From assembly GCF_000266905.1 (NCBI RefSeq), contig NC_018027.1, forward strand, positions 2,294,001 to 2,358,000: a stretch of DNA of 64,000 bases, given 5' to 3'. This stretch comes from Mycolicibacterium chubuense NBB4 (GTDB lineage: Bacteria > Actinomycetota > Actinomycetes > Mycobacteriales > Mycobacteriaceae). Positions 8,401-14,795 of this stretch are shown here, one piece after another. The position numbers were made by a program, and so were the translations under genes. Position 1 is the stretch's first letter, and every line of letters begins with the position of its first letter. The notes beneath the pieces are model-generated. The model was not told where the DNA came from. It worked only from the letters and a program-made list of their open reading frames with translations, and made no database searches.

Positions 8401-9873
8401 GTGCTCGACGCGGCCGCCACCACGATCTTCGTCCGTCCCGGACATCGCGCTCACCATGCCACCGACGACGCAATCCGCAGGGCGATCGACGGCAGCGACG
8501 ACACGACGGACTCGATCTCCCCTCCGCGAGACGCTTTCCTGCCGTTCCAGTCCGGCCGACCGTTCGCAGCAGCGCTGGTGGGGACCCGGCTCACGATCAA
8601 AGGCGCACCGGAGGTCCTCGCGTCGGCACTGCGCAACGACCGCGTGCCGCGAATGCAGATGATCGCCGAGATGGCGGCTGCGGGTCTGCGGGTGCTGGCG
8701 GTGGCGGAGCGTCACCTCACCGCCGAACAGGCCGCGAAGGCAGCGGCCGATCCGGTGGTGCTGGAGAGCTTTTGCACGTCCGACCTTCTGCCGGTCGGGC
8801 TGCTCGGGCTCGCCGACACTCCTCGCGCCGCCGCTCCCAGGCTGCTGGCCGCGCTGGCCGAGCGGGGCATCGGCGTCCGGTTGATCACCGGCGATCATCC
8901 GGTCACCGCGTCGGTGATCGCCAACGAGTTGGGAGTGGCGGTGATCGCCGAGGAGGTGATCACGGGCAGTCAATGGGAGACCCTGTCGGCCGACGAACGG
9001 GCCGAGGCCGTGATGTCGCGACGGGTCTTCGCGCGGATGACCCCCGAGCACAAGATCGACATCGTGCAGACGCTCGAGCGCGTCGGCTGCGTCACCGCGA
9101 TGGTCGGCGACGGCGCCAACGATGCCGCGGCGATTCGGGCGGCCAGCGTCGGTATCGGGGTGGCCGCCCGGGGCAGCGACCCGGCCCGCACCGCAGCTGA
9201 CGTGGTCTTGCTCGACGGGCGGATCGAGGCGCTGATCGACGCGCTGGACGAGGGCCAGCAGCTGTGGCGGCGGGTGCAGTCCGCGGTGTCGATGCTGCTG
9301 GGCGGCAACACCGGCGAGGTGTGTTTCGCACTGATCACCAGCTTGCTCACCGGCCGGTCGGTCCTCAACGCTCGGCAGATGCTGCTGGTCAACATGCTCA
9401 CCGATGCGCTGCCGGCCGCCGCGCTCGCCGTCAGTCCGCAGAACAGCAGCGCGCACGTCGACCGGGACGAGGCGGCGATGTGGCGGGCGATCGGCATTCG
9501 GGGAGCCTCCACCACGGTGGCCGCCACGCTGGCGTGGTCGATGGCCAGCGTGACGGGCACTCAGCGTCGCGCCTCCACGGTTGCCTTGATCGGCCTGGTC
9601 GGCGCACAGCTCGCGCAGACCTTGGCCGATTCGCACGGTCGACTGGTGGTGCTCACGACGTTCGGGTCCTTCGGAGTGCTGGTGGCCATCGTCAGCACAC
9701 CGGGGGTGAGCCAGGTGTTCGGCTGCACGCCCGTCGACCCGCTGGGCTGGGGGCAGGCCCTGGTGGCCACCGGGGTCGCCGCTGCGATCTCCGCGCTGGC
9801 GCCGGACGTGCTCTACCGGGTGAGCGAGGCGCTGCGGCGAGGCCTCGACGACCGGTCCGCTCGGGACGGGTGA
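5440..9873 (+). CDS. Giant P-type cation ATPase, CtpH/CtpI type
   Basis: About 1,477 residues, far above the usual 700-900 and similar to mycobacterial CtpH and CtpI. The N-terminal 600 or so residues hold a hydrophobic start, a degenerate metal-binding-like fold (RYWIEVRGLEGDDGPE to AVARVVVAVD, about residues 95-145) and an unusual long extension with its own membrane segments. The C-terminal half is a standard pump: TGES 805-808, PEGLP 919-923, DKTGT 962-966, GDGAND 1223-1228, then several membrane helices. PEGLP in M4 points to the P2 (Ca/Mn-like) group; the ion is unknown. The start is uncertain: the ATG at 5440 precedes a membrane-directing segment, but GTG codons lie upstream. It lies 122 nt after copB on the same strand. 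Confidence 0.88.
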   Translation: MSRVTKVIGRRFLPVLLTAPLRAAAAGTRMVVTTTAVTTGAVAGTALLGGRVVADVGASLTSAAPDVSALARAAAGMAIEAIGGPPARRAAANGQRYWIEVRGLEGDDGPEILTNVLAAVSSTPGVQDAFVNRAVARVVVAVDADGPTMAELCRVVADAEPRSAGGAGSRTASLPGDDAVLAGRMLAAAAALAGVGLSVTGSVVPLRGLPDLFAVPITLTDQTPRLRRHLEQRLGPEATDLLFGVVNAATASATLSPTAAAAEAVTRLMLAAEALSGRSAWRRHEADLAQRLADDDTRLPSDMVPPVDGPGERYADRAGLAGVGAAAVLGLLSRDAGLAGAAALAAAPKPLRGAREGFGCAVTRGLIAGHDAVVLRPRALRMLDRIDVVMIDPRAVYADELTVSRVLGVSNSRRGHAWEAVRAALNRKRLSPGWHDLADIPGAGDTGTALVSPVRDPFAGALVAEARRAHRRVVSLDDDGLRSLAQGFDELRPLAGSVDESVAAAVDALKAQGATVLLLTTADMRAAHRADVTVGVVRTQRPPPWGADVFVPDLLAAWRLLHALPAARSATDRGIHLSVSASAIGALMLIPGVVGRGPESVNAGVVAGLWTGYSAAAKVFRDPVPEPEASHEWHALPVEEVQRLLPRPPDDHRDEPSRGWTDRVPMRGLGGAAASAWDLGREFAGEMRTNLSDPLTPLLATGAVASALLGSALDAALVGGVLLANAALSAEQQLHAERILRRLLAVEDPLARRRVGPLDDARQQKVAAKLLRVGDIIEVHADEVVPADARVIAADNVEVDESTLTGESLPVPKYTEPTPGAPLAERGCMLYAGTTLVAGTALAVVVAVGSRTEVRRALAMAPAKSREIGLQRQLSRITQRAMPFSLGGGALVGLLSVFRGTPLREAVGSAVAMTVAAVPEGLPLVATLAQLASARRLTGESVLIRNPHSVEALARLQVVCFDKTGTLSENQLEIKSVRPVGGFTEADVLDAAATTIFVRPGHRAHHATDDAIRRAIDGSDDTTDSISPPRDAFLPFQSGRPFAAALVGTRLTIKGAPEVLASALRNDRVPRMQMIAEMAAAGLRVLAVAERHLTAEQAAKAAADPVVLESFCTSDLLPVGLLGLADTPRAAAPRLLAALAERGIGVRLITGDHPVTASVIANELGVAVIAEEVITGSQWETLSADERAEAVMSRRVFARMTPEHKIDIVQTLERVGCVTAMVGDGANDAAAIRAASVGIGVAARGSDPARTAADVVLLDGRIEALIDALDEGQQLWRRVQSAVSMLLGGNTGEVCFALITSLLTGRSVLNARQMLLVNMLTDALPAAALAVSPQNSSAHVDRDEAAMWRAIGIRGASTTVAATLAWSMASVTGTQRRASTVALIGLVGAQLAQTLADSHGRLVVLTTFGSFGVLVAIVSTPGVSQVFGCTPVDPLGWGQALVATGVAAAISALAPDVLYRVSEALRRGLDDRSARDG

Positions 9874-9874
9874 T

Positions 9875-10003
9875 TCAGTCCTCGACGACGAGGACGCCGG
9901 CCCGCATCAGGATCGCATAGACCTCACGCAGGGGCGGGGTCAGCAGACGACCTCCGAGCGTGAGCAACGGATCGTGGCCGACGCTGCGCAGGAGTTCCGA
10001 CAT
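9875..10003 (-). CDS. Possible small protein of 42 residues, unrecognised
   Basis: A short minus-strand frame from ATG 10003 to TGA 9875, ending 1 nt from the stop of the convergent giant ATPase. It encodes MSELLRSVGHDPLLTL..., mostly helical-looking, ending VLVVED. The frame stays open upstream to about 10142 but has no earlier start codon, so it might be the tail of a decayed gene. I do not recognise a family and see no clear ribosome site. Chance is a real alternative in such GC-rich DNA. Confidence 0.25.
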   Translation of the reverse strand: MSELLRSVGHDPLLTLGGRLLTPPLREVYAILMRAGVLVVED

Positions 10004-10097
10004 GGCAACGAGCCAACGCTTCCCAGGCCAAGAGTCGGTGTCACCCAGTTGAACACGACACGAACGCCGCGAGGCGACACGACGATCGCGCGCTGTG

Positions 10098-10117
10098 CCC
10101 GGGACTTCGGGCCCTAT
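10098..10117 (+). promoter_or_regulatory. DosR-box-like palindrome upstream of phoU
   Basis: GGGACTTCGGGCCC (10101-10114) fits the core of the DosR/DevR consensus (GGGACTNNAGTCCC) with a perfect left half and the common GGCCC variant on the right. It ends about 90 nt before the phoU start. The rest of 10004-10205 shows no other gene or clear signal. Candidate only. Confidence 0.4.
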
Positions 10118-10205
10118 TCCCGGTGTCGCCGCAATGGTGGTCTAGGGGAGACGCCCGGGCTGTCCGGTGCGGTCACTGTCGCGATACCAGGAGCGGAGTC
10201 GAGTG

Positions 10206-10874
10206 ATGCGAACGGCCTACCACGAGAAACTGGCTGCGCTCACCACGAATCTCAGCCAGATCTGTCGAATGACCGGGGCGGCCATCGAGTCCGCCACCCA
10301 GGCGTTGCTGCGGGCCGACCTCAGTCGTGCCGAGCAGGTGATCACGGATCACGACCGCATCGTCGAACTGTGCGATCAGTCGCAACACGACGCCTTCGAC
10401 ATGCTGGCGTTGCAACAGCCCGTCGCCGGCGATCTGCGGAGCATCTTCGCTGCCATCCAGGTCACCGCAGACGTGGACAGGATGGGCGCCCTGGCGGTGC
10501 ACATCGCCAAGATCGCGCGCCGTCGTCACCCGGACTGTGCGGTGCCGGCAGAGGTGCGGGGCTGCTTCGCGGAGATGGGGACGGTGGCGGTGCAGATGAG
10601 CAACACCGCGAGTGAGGTGTTGCTGTCCTTCGATCCCGACGACGCCTCTCACCTTCGCGACGAGGACGATGTGATGGACGACCTGCACCGGCAGCTGTTC
10701 TCGCTGGTGTTGGACCACGACGAGTGGAGCCACGGCGTGCAGAAAGCGGTGGACGTCGTGCTGCTGGGCAGGTTCTACGAGCGATTCGCCGACCACGCCG
10801 TCGAGGTCGGCCGGCGCGTCGTCTTCGAGGCGACTGGGAAGCTGCCTGCCCAGCAGGACATCGCCACCTACTAG
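10206..10874 (+). CDS. phoU: PhoU-family phosphate regulator
   Basis: A 222-residue all-helical cytoplasmic protein with two PhoU three-helix bundles (about 1-105 and 110-215). PhoU signatures are visible: [25 protein letters not shown] in the first repeat and [18 protein letters not shown] in the second, both carrying the acidic metal-binding positions. Length matches mycobacterial PhoY1/PhoY2 (213-221). PhoU links the Pst phosphate transporter to the phosphate-sensing histidine kinase and in mycobacteria affects persistence. The ATG at 10206 has GGAGCGGAG upstream. No pst or senX3-regX3 genes lie nearby, so it acts in trans. A DosR-box-like element lies upstream. Confidence 0.9.
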   Translation: MRTAYHEKLAALTTNLSQICRMTGAAIESATQALLRADLSRAEQVITDHDRIVELCDQSQHDAFDMLALQQPVAGDLRSIFAAIQVTADVDRMGALAVHIAKIARRRHPDCAVPAEVRGCFAEMGTVAVQMSNTASEVLLSFDPDDASHLRDEDDVMDDLHRQLFSLVLDHDEWSHGVQKAVDVVLLGRFYERFADHAVEVGRRVVFEATGKLPAQQDIATY

Positions 10875-10946
10875 CAGAGGGCGGTCGGCGTGGGGCGGCG
10901 TAACGTGGCACATCAGCGACCAGCGAGCCGCGATCAGGAGGCCGCG

Positions 10947-12092
10947 ATGGCACCGACCGATCCGCAGAACCGGGCCACGCCCGTCGAACGTGCTGCGGTG
11001 CGGTGCGTCGACTCCGACGTGCATCCGATGCCCCGCCGCGGCGAACTGCTGGAGTACCTCCCCGAGCCGTGGCGCAGCCGGTACTTCCTCGATCGTCACG
11101 TGGGCGAACAGATCTTCTACGACGCGCCCGACTACGCGCACGCCTACGCGATGCGCACCGACACGTTCCCCGCAGACGGTGAATTCGCCGGCAGTGACCC
11201 GGATCTGATGCTCAAGCAGCTGATCATGGAGGCCGGCGCCGACATCGCGATCCTCGAGCCCCTGGCCGGGGGTGCCCGGATCCCGGAGGCGTCACAGGCC
11301 TCGAGCGTCGCCACCAACGAGTGGCTGGCCCGGCACTGGCTCGACACCCACGACAACTGGCATCAGCGCTGGCGTGGATCGATCTGCGTGACGATCGAGG
11401 ACCCTGACGGCGCGGTCGCGGAGATCGAGAAGTGGGCCGGGCATCCGTACATGGCGCAGATCCTGATCCGGGCCGAGCCGCGCCCGTCGTGGGGTCATCC
11501 GCGTTACGACCCCATCTGGGCGGCGGCGACCAAGCACGACATCACCGTGGCCTGCCATTTGGGGCGCGGTCACTTCGAGACGTTGCCGATGCCGCCGGTG
11601 GGGTTGCCGAGCTACAACCACGACTTCATGGTCAGCTACTCGCTGACCGCGGCCAACCAGGTGATGAGCCTGATCTTCGACGGGGTCTTCGACCGCTTCC
11701 CGGCCCTGCGCATCGTGTTCGTCGAGCACGCCTTCACCTGGATCCTGCCGCTGATGTGGCGGATGGACGCCATCTACGACAAGCGCAGGCAGTGGCTCGA
11801 CATCAAGCGCAAACCCAGCGACTACGTCAAAGACCACATCAAGTTCACCACCCAGCCGCTGGACTACCCCGAGGACAAGACCGAACTGTCCCGGGCGTTC
11901 GAGTGGATGGAGTGCGAGAAGATCCTGCTGTTCTCCAGCGACTACCCGCACTGGACCTTCGACGACCCGCGCTGGCTGGTCAAGCACCTGCCCGAACACG
12001 CCCGCGAAGCGGTCATGTTCAAAAACGGCATCCAGACCTACAAACTGCCGGAGACCGTTCCGGCCCTCGAGGGCCAGACCCGGGTGTTCTGA
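10947..12092 (+). CDS. Amidohydrolase (amidohydrolase-2, TIM-barrel metal hydrolase)
   Basis: A 381-residue cytosolic protein of the amidohydro_2 / ACMSD-like family common in mycobacteria. Signs are VDSDVHPMP near the N-terminus (first metal motif), HLGRGHF around residue 208, VFVEHAFTW and the closing LFSSDYPHWTFDDP with its conserved Asp. Such enzymes hydrolyse or decarboxylate aromatic or cyclic substrates; the true substrate is unknown. AGGAGG at 10936-10941 sits 5 nt before the ATG, one of the best ribosome sites in the window. A TAACGT hexamer at 10901 may be its -10 box. It follows phoU by 72 nt. Confidence 0.82.
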   Translation: MAPTDPQNRATPVERAAVRCVDSDVHPMPRRGELLEYLPEPWRSRYFLDRHVGEQIFYDAPDYAHAYAMRTDTFPADGEFAGSDPDLMLKQLIMEAGADIAILEPLAGGARIPEASQASSVATNEWLARHWLDTHDNWHQRWRGSICVTIEDPDGAVAEIEKWAGHPYMAQILIRAEPRPSWGHPRYDPIWAAATKHDITVACHLGRGHFETLPMPPVGLPSYNHDFMVSYSLTAANQVMSLIFDGVFDRFPALRIVFVEHAFTWILPLMWRMDAIYDKRRQWLDIKRKPSDYVKDHIKFTTQPLDYPEDKTELSRAFEWMECEKILLFSSDYPHWTFDDPRWLVKHLPEHAREAVMFKNGIQTYKLPETVPALEGQTRVF

Positions 12093-12112
12093 CCGGTCGA
12101 GCAGCAGCCCTG

Positions 12113-12661
12113 TCAGGGAGTGGGCGCTGTCCAGGCCAAGCCAGGAGGAATGTTGGTTCCCGGCAGCGGGGCGGTGCCCGGCAACGGGGCACCAAGCTGC
12201 CCTTCGGGCATCTGCCCCAGTGCCACGCCCCGGAGGTTTCCGTTGCGATACAGCTCGTGCAGTCGGCGCAGCCACGCGAGGCGGCCGACGTCGGCATCCT
12301 GCGCGCCCGGCGCCTCTCCGACCATCGTTCCCTGGCCCGGGGCCGAGGGTGCCAGATACTGGGGAAACCAGTACTGGGAGTCGAAGGGGTTCAAGTCCGG
12401 GCCCGCGACTGGCGGAGCGCCGGGCGGACTGGGAACCGAATTCTGCCCGAGTGCATGCCGCGGGTCGAGGTCCGGCAGAGCCGGGGCACCCAGCAGAGGC
12501 ATCGACGTGTTGACGGGCGGTGGGCCGGGCCCGGGTTCGATCGAAACCGGCTCAGCGGCAACAGGTTGCGCCGTCGCGGCAGTGGCGCTGGCCAGAAGCC
12601 CCGACAGCACGGCCGCGGCGGCGGTGGCGGAGAGTCTGCTGGTTGGCGGTCGCACCGGCAT
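12113..12661 (-). CDS. Secreted Pro-rich protein linked to MspA-like genes
   Basis: A 182-residue protein with a signal peptide (Arg at 4 and 9, hydrophobic core AAAAVLSGLLASATA, cleavage near ATAQP), then a Pro/Gly-rich chain and a short helical section around WLRRLHELYRNGNLRG. No cysteine and no known domain. The start lies 7 nt after the stop of the MspA-like gene upstream, so the three are probably one transcript. I do not recognise a family; a periplasmic or outer-membrane accessory role is inferred only from that coupling. Confidence 0.7.
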   Translation of the reverse strand: MPVRPPTSRLSATAAAAVLSGLLASATAATAQPVAAEPVSIEPGPGPPPVNTSMPLLGAPALPDLDPRHALGQNSVPSPPGAPPVAGPDLNPFDSQYWFPQYLAPSAPGQGTMVGEAPGAQDADVGRLAWLRRLHELYRNGNLRGVALGQMPEGQLGAPLPGTAPLPGTNIPPGLAWTAPTP

Positions 12662-12668
12662 GTCGCGA

Positions 12669-13337
12669 TCACACAGCCTTCGTCACACCGTAGTAGGCCA
12701 CGGTGTCGTCGGCCTCGGCCGTCGAGCTGGTGAAAATGGCGTAGGACCGCAGGAAAGACTGGCCGACGCAGCCGTCGATCCTGATGTGGACGTCCTTGAG
12801 CGTCACTCGCACCGGAGCCTGGGCGAACGTCTTCTTCGTGACGGTCGCCGTGGTGACCGTGCCCGGATCGATGTGCAATTCGAACGTGCCGGTCACCGGA
12901 AAGGACACGCCGGTCGGAAGGAGACCGCGTGTCAGCGATGAGCCGGAGGTGGCGATACCGGCCGAGCCGATGAGGCGCACCTCCTTGATGTCGATACCGC
13001 AGCCGATCTGATAGCCGACTTCCAGCGTGCCGCCGCTGAGTCTGCCCCTGCCCTCGCCGCCGACGTCGCCGGTGAAGGTGCCGGCAACCATGTATTCCCG
13101 CGACGAGGTGGCAGTGGTCAACGGCGCGACGGGCAATTGGATCTCATCCTTCGCCGACACAGTGAGGTTCCAGCCGTCCGGCGTGACGACCGCACCAGGC
13201 GGAGCGGAGCCGACGACACCGTTGTCCGGTAGCGGTGCCGGCTCCGCCACCGCCGACGGGGGGACCGAGAGCAGAAGCGGCACGCACAGAGCGGTGGAGG
13301 CTGCGATCGCAATGAGGCGGCTTCGTACTCCGGACAT
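12669..13337 (-). CDS. MspA-family porin-like protein (two-Cys form), copy 1
   Basis: A 222-residue exported protein: signal peptide 1-31 (cut near AVAEP), then an MspA-like domain with VTPDGWNLTVSAKDE, the SREYMVAGTFTG segment and LEVGYQIGCGI, which line up with MspA's TPD/LTV, KYIVAGP and LELGYQIG stretches. Classic MspA porins form octameric outer-membrane channels and have no cysteine; here mature Cys occur in QIGCGID and IDGCVGQS, allowing a disulfide. Both copies end in GVTKAV. It lies 2 nt downstream of copy 2. Pore formation is an inference. Confidence 0.75.
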   Translation of the reverse strand: MSGVRSRLIAIAASTALCVPLLLSVPPSAVAEPAPLPDNGVVGSAPPGAVVTPDGWNLTVSAKDEIQLPVAPLTTATSSREYMVAGTFTGDVGGEGRGRLSGGTLEVGYQIGCGIDIKEVRLIGSAGIATSGSSLTRGLLPTGVSFPVTGTFELHIDPGTVTTATVTKKTFAQAPVRVTLKDVHIRIDGCVGQSFLRSYAIFTSSTAEADDTVAYYGVTKAV

Positions 13338-13339
13338 CG

Positions 13340-14080
13340 TCAGACAGCCTTGGTGACGCCGAGGTAGGTGATGATGTCCTCACTGTTGGCGGTGGAACTC
13401 GTGGCCGTCGCGAAGGTCCGGATGAAGGACTGGCCCGCGCACTGGTCGATCTTCGCGCGGATGTCGGTGAACGTGACGCGTGCTTCGCCGCCCTCGAATG
13501 ACTTCTTGCTCAGCGAGATGACGTTGACCTGTCCGGGTTTGAGATAGACCTTCCCCTGCAAACCCAAGCTCGCGCCGAGCGTGGAGTTGGAGCGGGTCAA
13601 CGGAATGCCGATGCCGGGCGCCAGGCCGGCGCTCGGATTGACTTCCGTTTCGTCTGCAATGATGCCGCAGCCGATCTGGATGCCTGCGTCGAGCGAACCT
13701 CCCGTGGGCGCAGTGGTTCCCGAGCCGGAGACCTTCACGGTGAACGTTCCGCCGACCAGGTACTCGCGCGATGAAACCGCGGTCGTCAGAGGGGCCACCG
13801 GCCGAAGCGTCTCGTTGCTGCCGGCAACCGTGACGACCCGGCCGTCAGGAGTGTTGAGAACCCCTGGCGCGGCCGACGGTACCGCGCCGATGTCGGGAGT
13901 TTGATCGGCGACCACCGGCTGTGCAGGCTGAGGAGGGGGCACGTCGGGTTCGGCTGCAGCGCGGGGCGTCCCGGCCGCGACCAACACTGTGCAGCCGCAG
14001 AGAAACAGAGCGGAACAGCGGCCACGCTTCCGGGAGCGGCAACGAATCCTGGTCCTCATCCGCAGACCCCCATTGGTCAT
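13340..14080 (-). CDS. MspA-family porin-like protein (two-Cys form), copy 2
   Basis: A 246-residue paralog of the next gene downstream. Signal peptide with an Arg-rich start and a hydrophobic core (ALFLCGCTVLVAAG), a Pro-rich linker (PPPQPAQPVV), then the MspA-like domain with SREYLVGGTFTV, LDAGIQIGCGI and KIDQCAGQSFIRTF, ending GVTKAV. The two mature Cys match those of copy 1. The ATG at 14080 is used; an internal ATG at 14059 gives a shorter but still complete signal peptide. It is the first gene of the porin-like trio and is divergent from the exported protein at 14244, with a 163-nt gap between. Confidence 0.75.
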   Translation of the reverse strand: MTNGGLRMRTRIRCRSRKRGRCSALFLCGCTVLVAAGTPRAAAEPDVPPPQPAQPVVADQTPDIGAVPSAAPGVLNTPDGRVVTVAGSNETLRPVAPLTTAVSSREYLVGGTFTVKVSGSGTTAPTGGSLDAGIQIGCGIIADETEVNPSAGLAPGIGIPLTRSNSTLGASLGLQGKVYLKPGQVNVISLSKKSFEGGEARVTFTDIRAKIDQCAGQSFIRTFATATSSTANSEDIITYLGVTKAV

Positions 14081-14243
14081 GTGCTTTTCGGCATTCGCAG
14101 TGCGGCCTGCTCGCGGTCATTAGCATACGAATGATCGAGCAGTCGCAGACAGAAATCAGAAAACGTCGCACGAGACCTGCCTTGCCACCGTCGCGGGGAG
14201 CACCCCTGGGCACGGACAATGCGTTGCGTCTGAAAGGAAGCGG

Positions 14244-14789
14244 ATGCCGATGATGCCGTTGCGCAACCCGACGTGGTATGTCACGACGCTGTCTTTGGTG
14301 ATGGTAGCGGCAGCCGCCCCGGTTGCCTCGGCGCAGCCCACCGGCTCCACGGAGGCGGACCCCGGCGTTCCGGTACCCGTCGCCGTCGCTCCGGTACAAA
14401 CTGCCGATCCGTCGAGTCCGGCTGCGGTGGCCTGCTCTCAGTTCGCCGCCGCCCTTGACGCATCGTCGCTCTACTACGGCTATTTCGCTGATGCGATCGA
14501 CGGTTCAGAGCGGCCTGACTACGCGGATCCTGCCGTCCGACAGGCGAACTCGACGGGCCGCACCGCGCTGCGCCAGGCTGCCGCGACGGCGCTGGCGGCC
14601 GCGCGCACGCCCGGTCTCGCGTCGGCTATCGCAGATCCGATGCGCGCATGGTCGTTGGATGCTTCGAAACTCCTGCTCAAGATGGGGCTGCGCGGTGGTG
14701 GAACGACGCTCGACGTCACGGCGTTGGAGCTCAACGCGGATGCCCGCGCTGCTCAAAGTGCTTGCGCGAGCAGCGGAACTCACGCGTGA
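14244..14789 (+). CDS. Exported protein, mycobacterial hypothetical
   Basis: A 181-residue protein with a signal peptide (LSLVMVAAAAPVASA, cleavage near ASAQPT), a Pro/Val linker and an Ala-rich helical domain from about residue 60 (CSQFAAALDASSLYYGYFADAI ... QAAATALAAARTPGLASAI) with two Cys near its ends (CSQF and SACASS). This is the look of a common small mycobacterial exported family of unknown function. AAAGGAAG precedes the ATG. It converges with the GGDEF-EAL gene, 6 nt apart. Confidence 0.72.
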   Translation: MPMMPLRNPTWYVTTLSLVMVAAAAPVASAQPTGSTEADPGVPVPVAVAPVQTADPSSPAAVACSQFAAALDASSLYYGYFADAIDGSERPDYADPAVRQANSTGRTALRQAAATALAAARTPGLASAIADPMRAWSLDASKLLLKMGLRGGGTTLDVTALELNADARAAQSACASSGTHA

Positions 14790-14795
14790 GGATGG

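Noticed and set aside
12530..12545. tRNA-like GGTTCGATC
   Set aside because: No cloverleaf can be drawn around it and it lies inside the secreted-protein gene.
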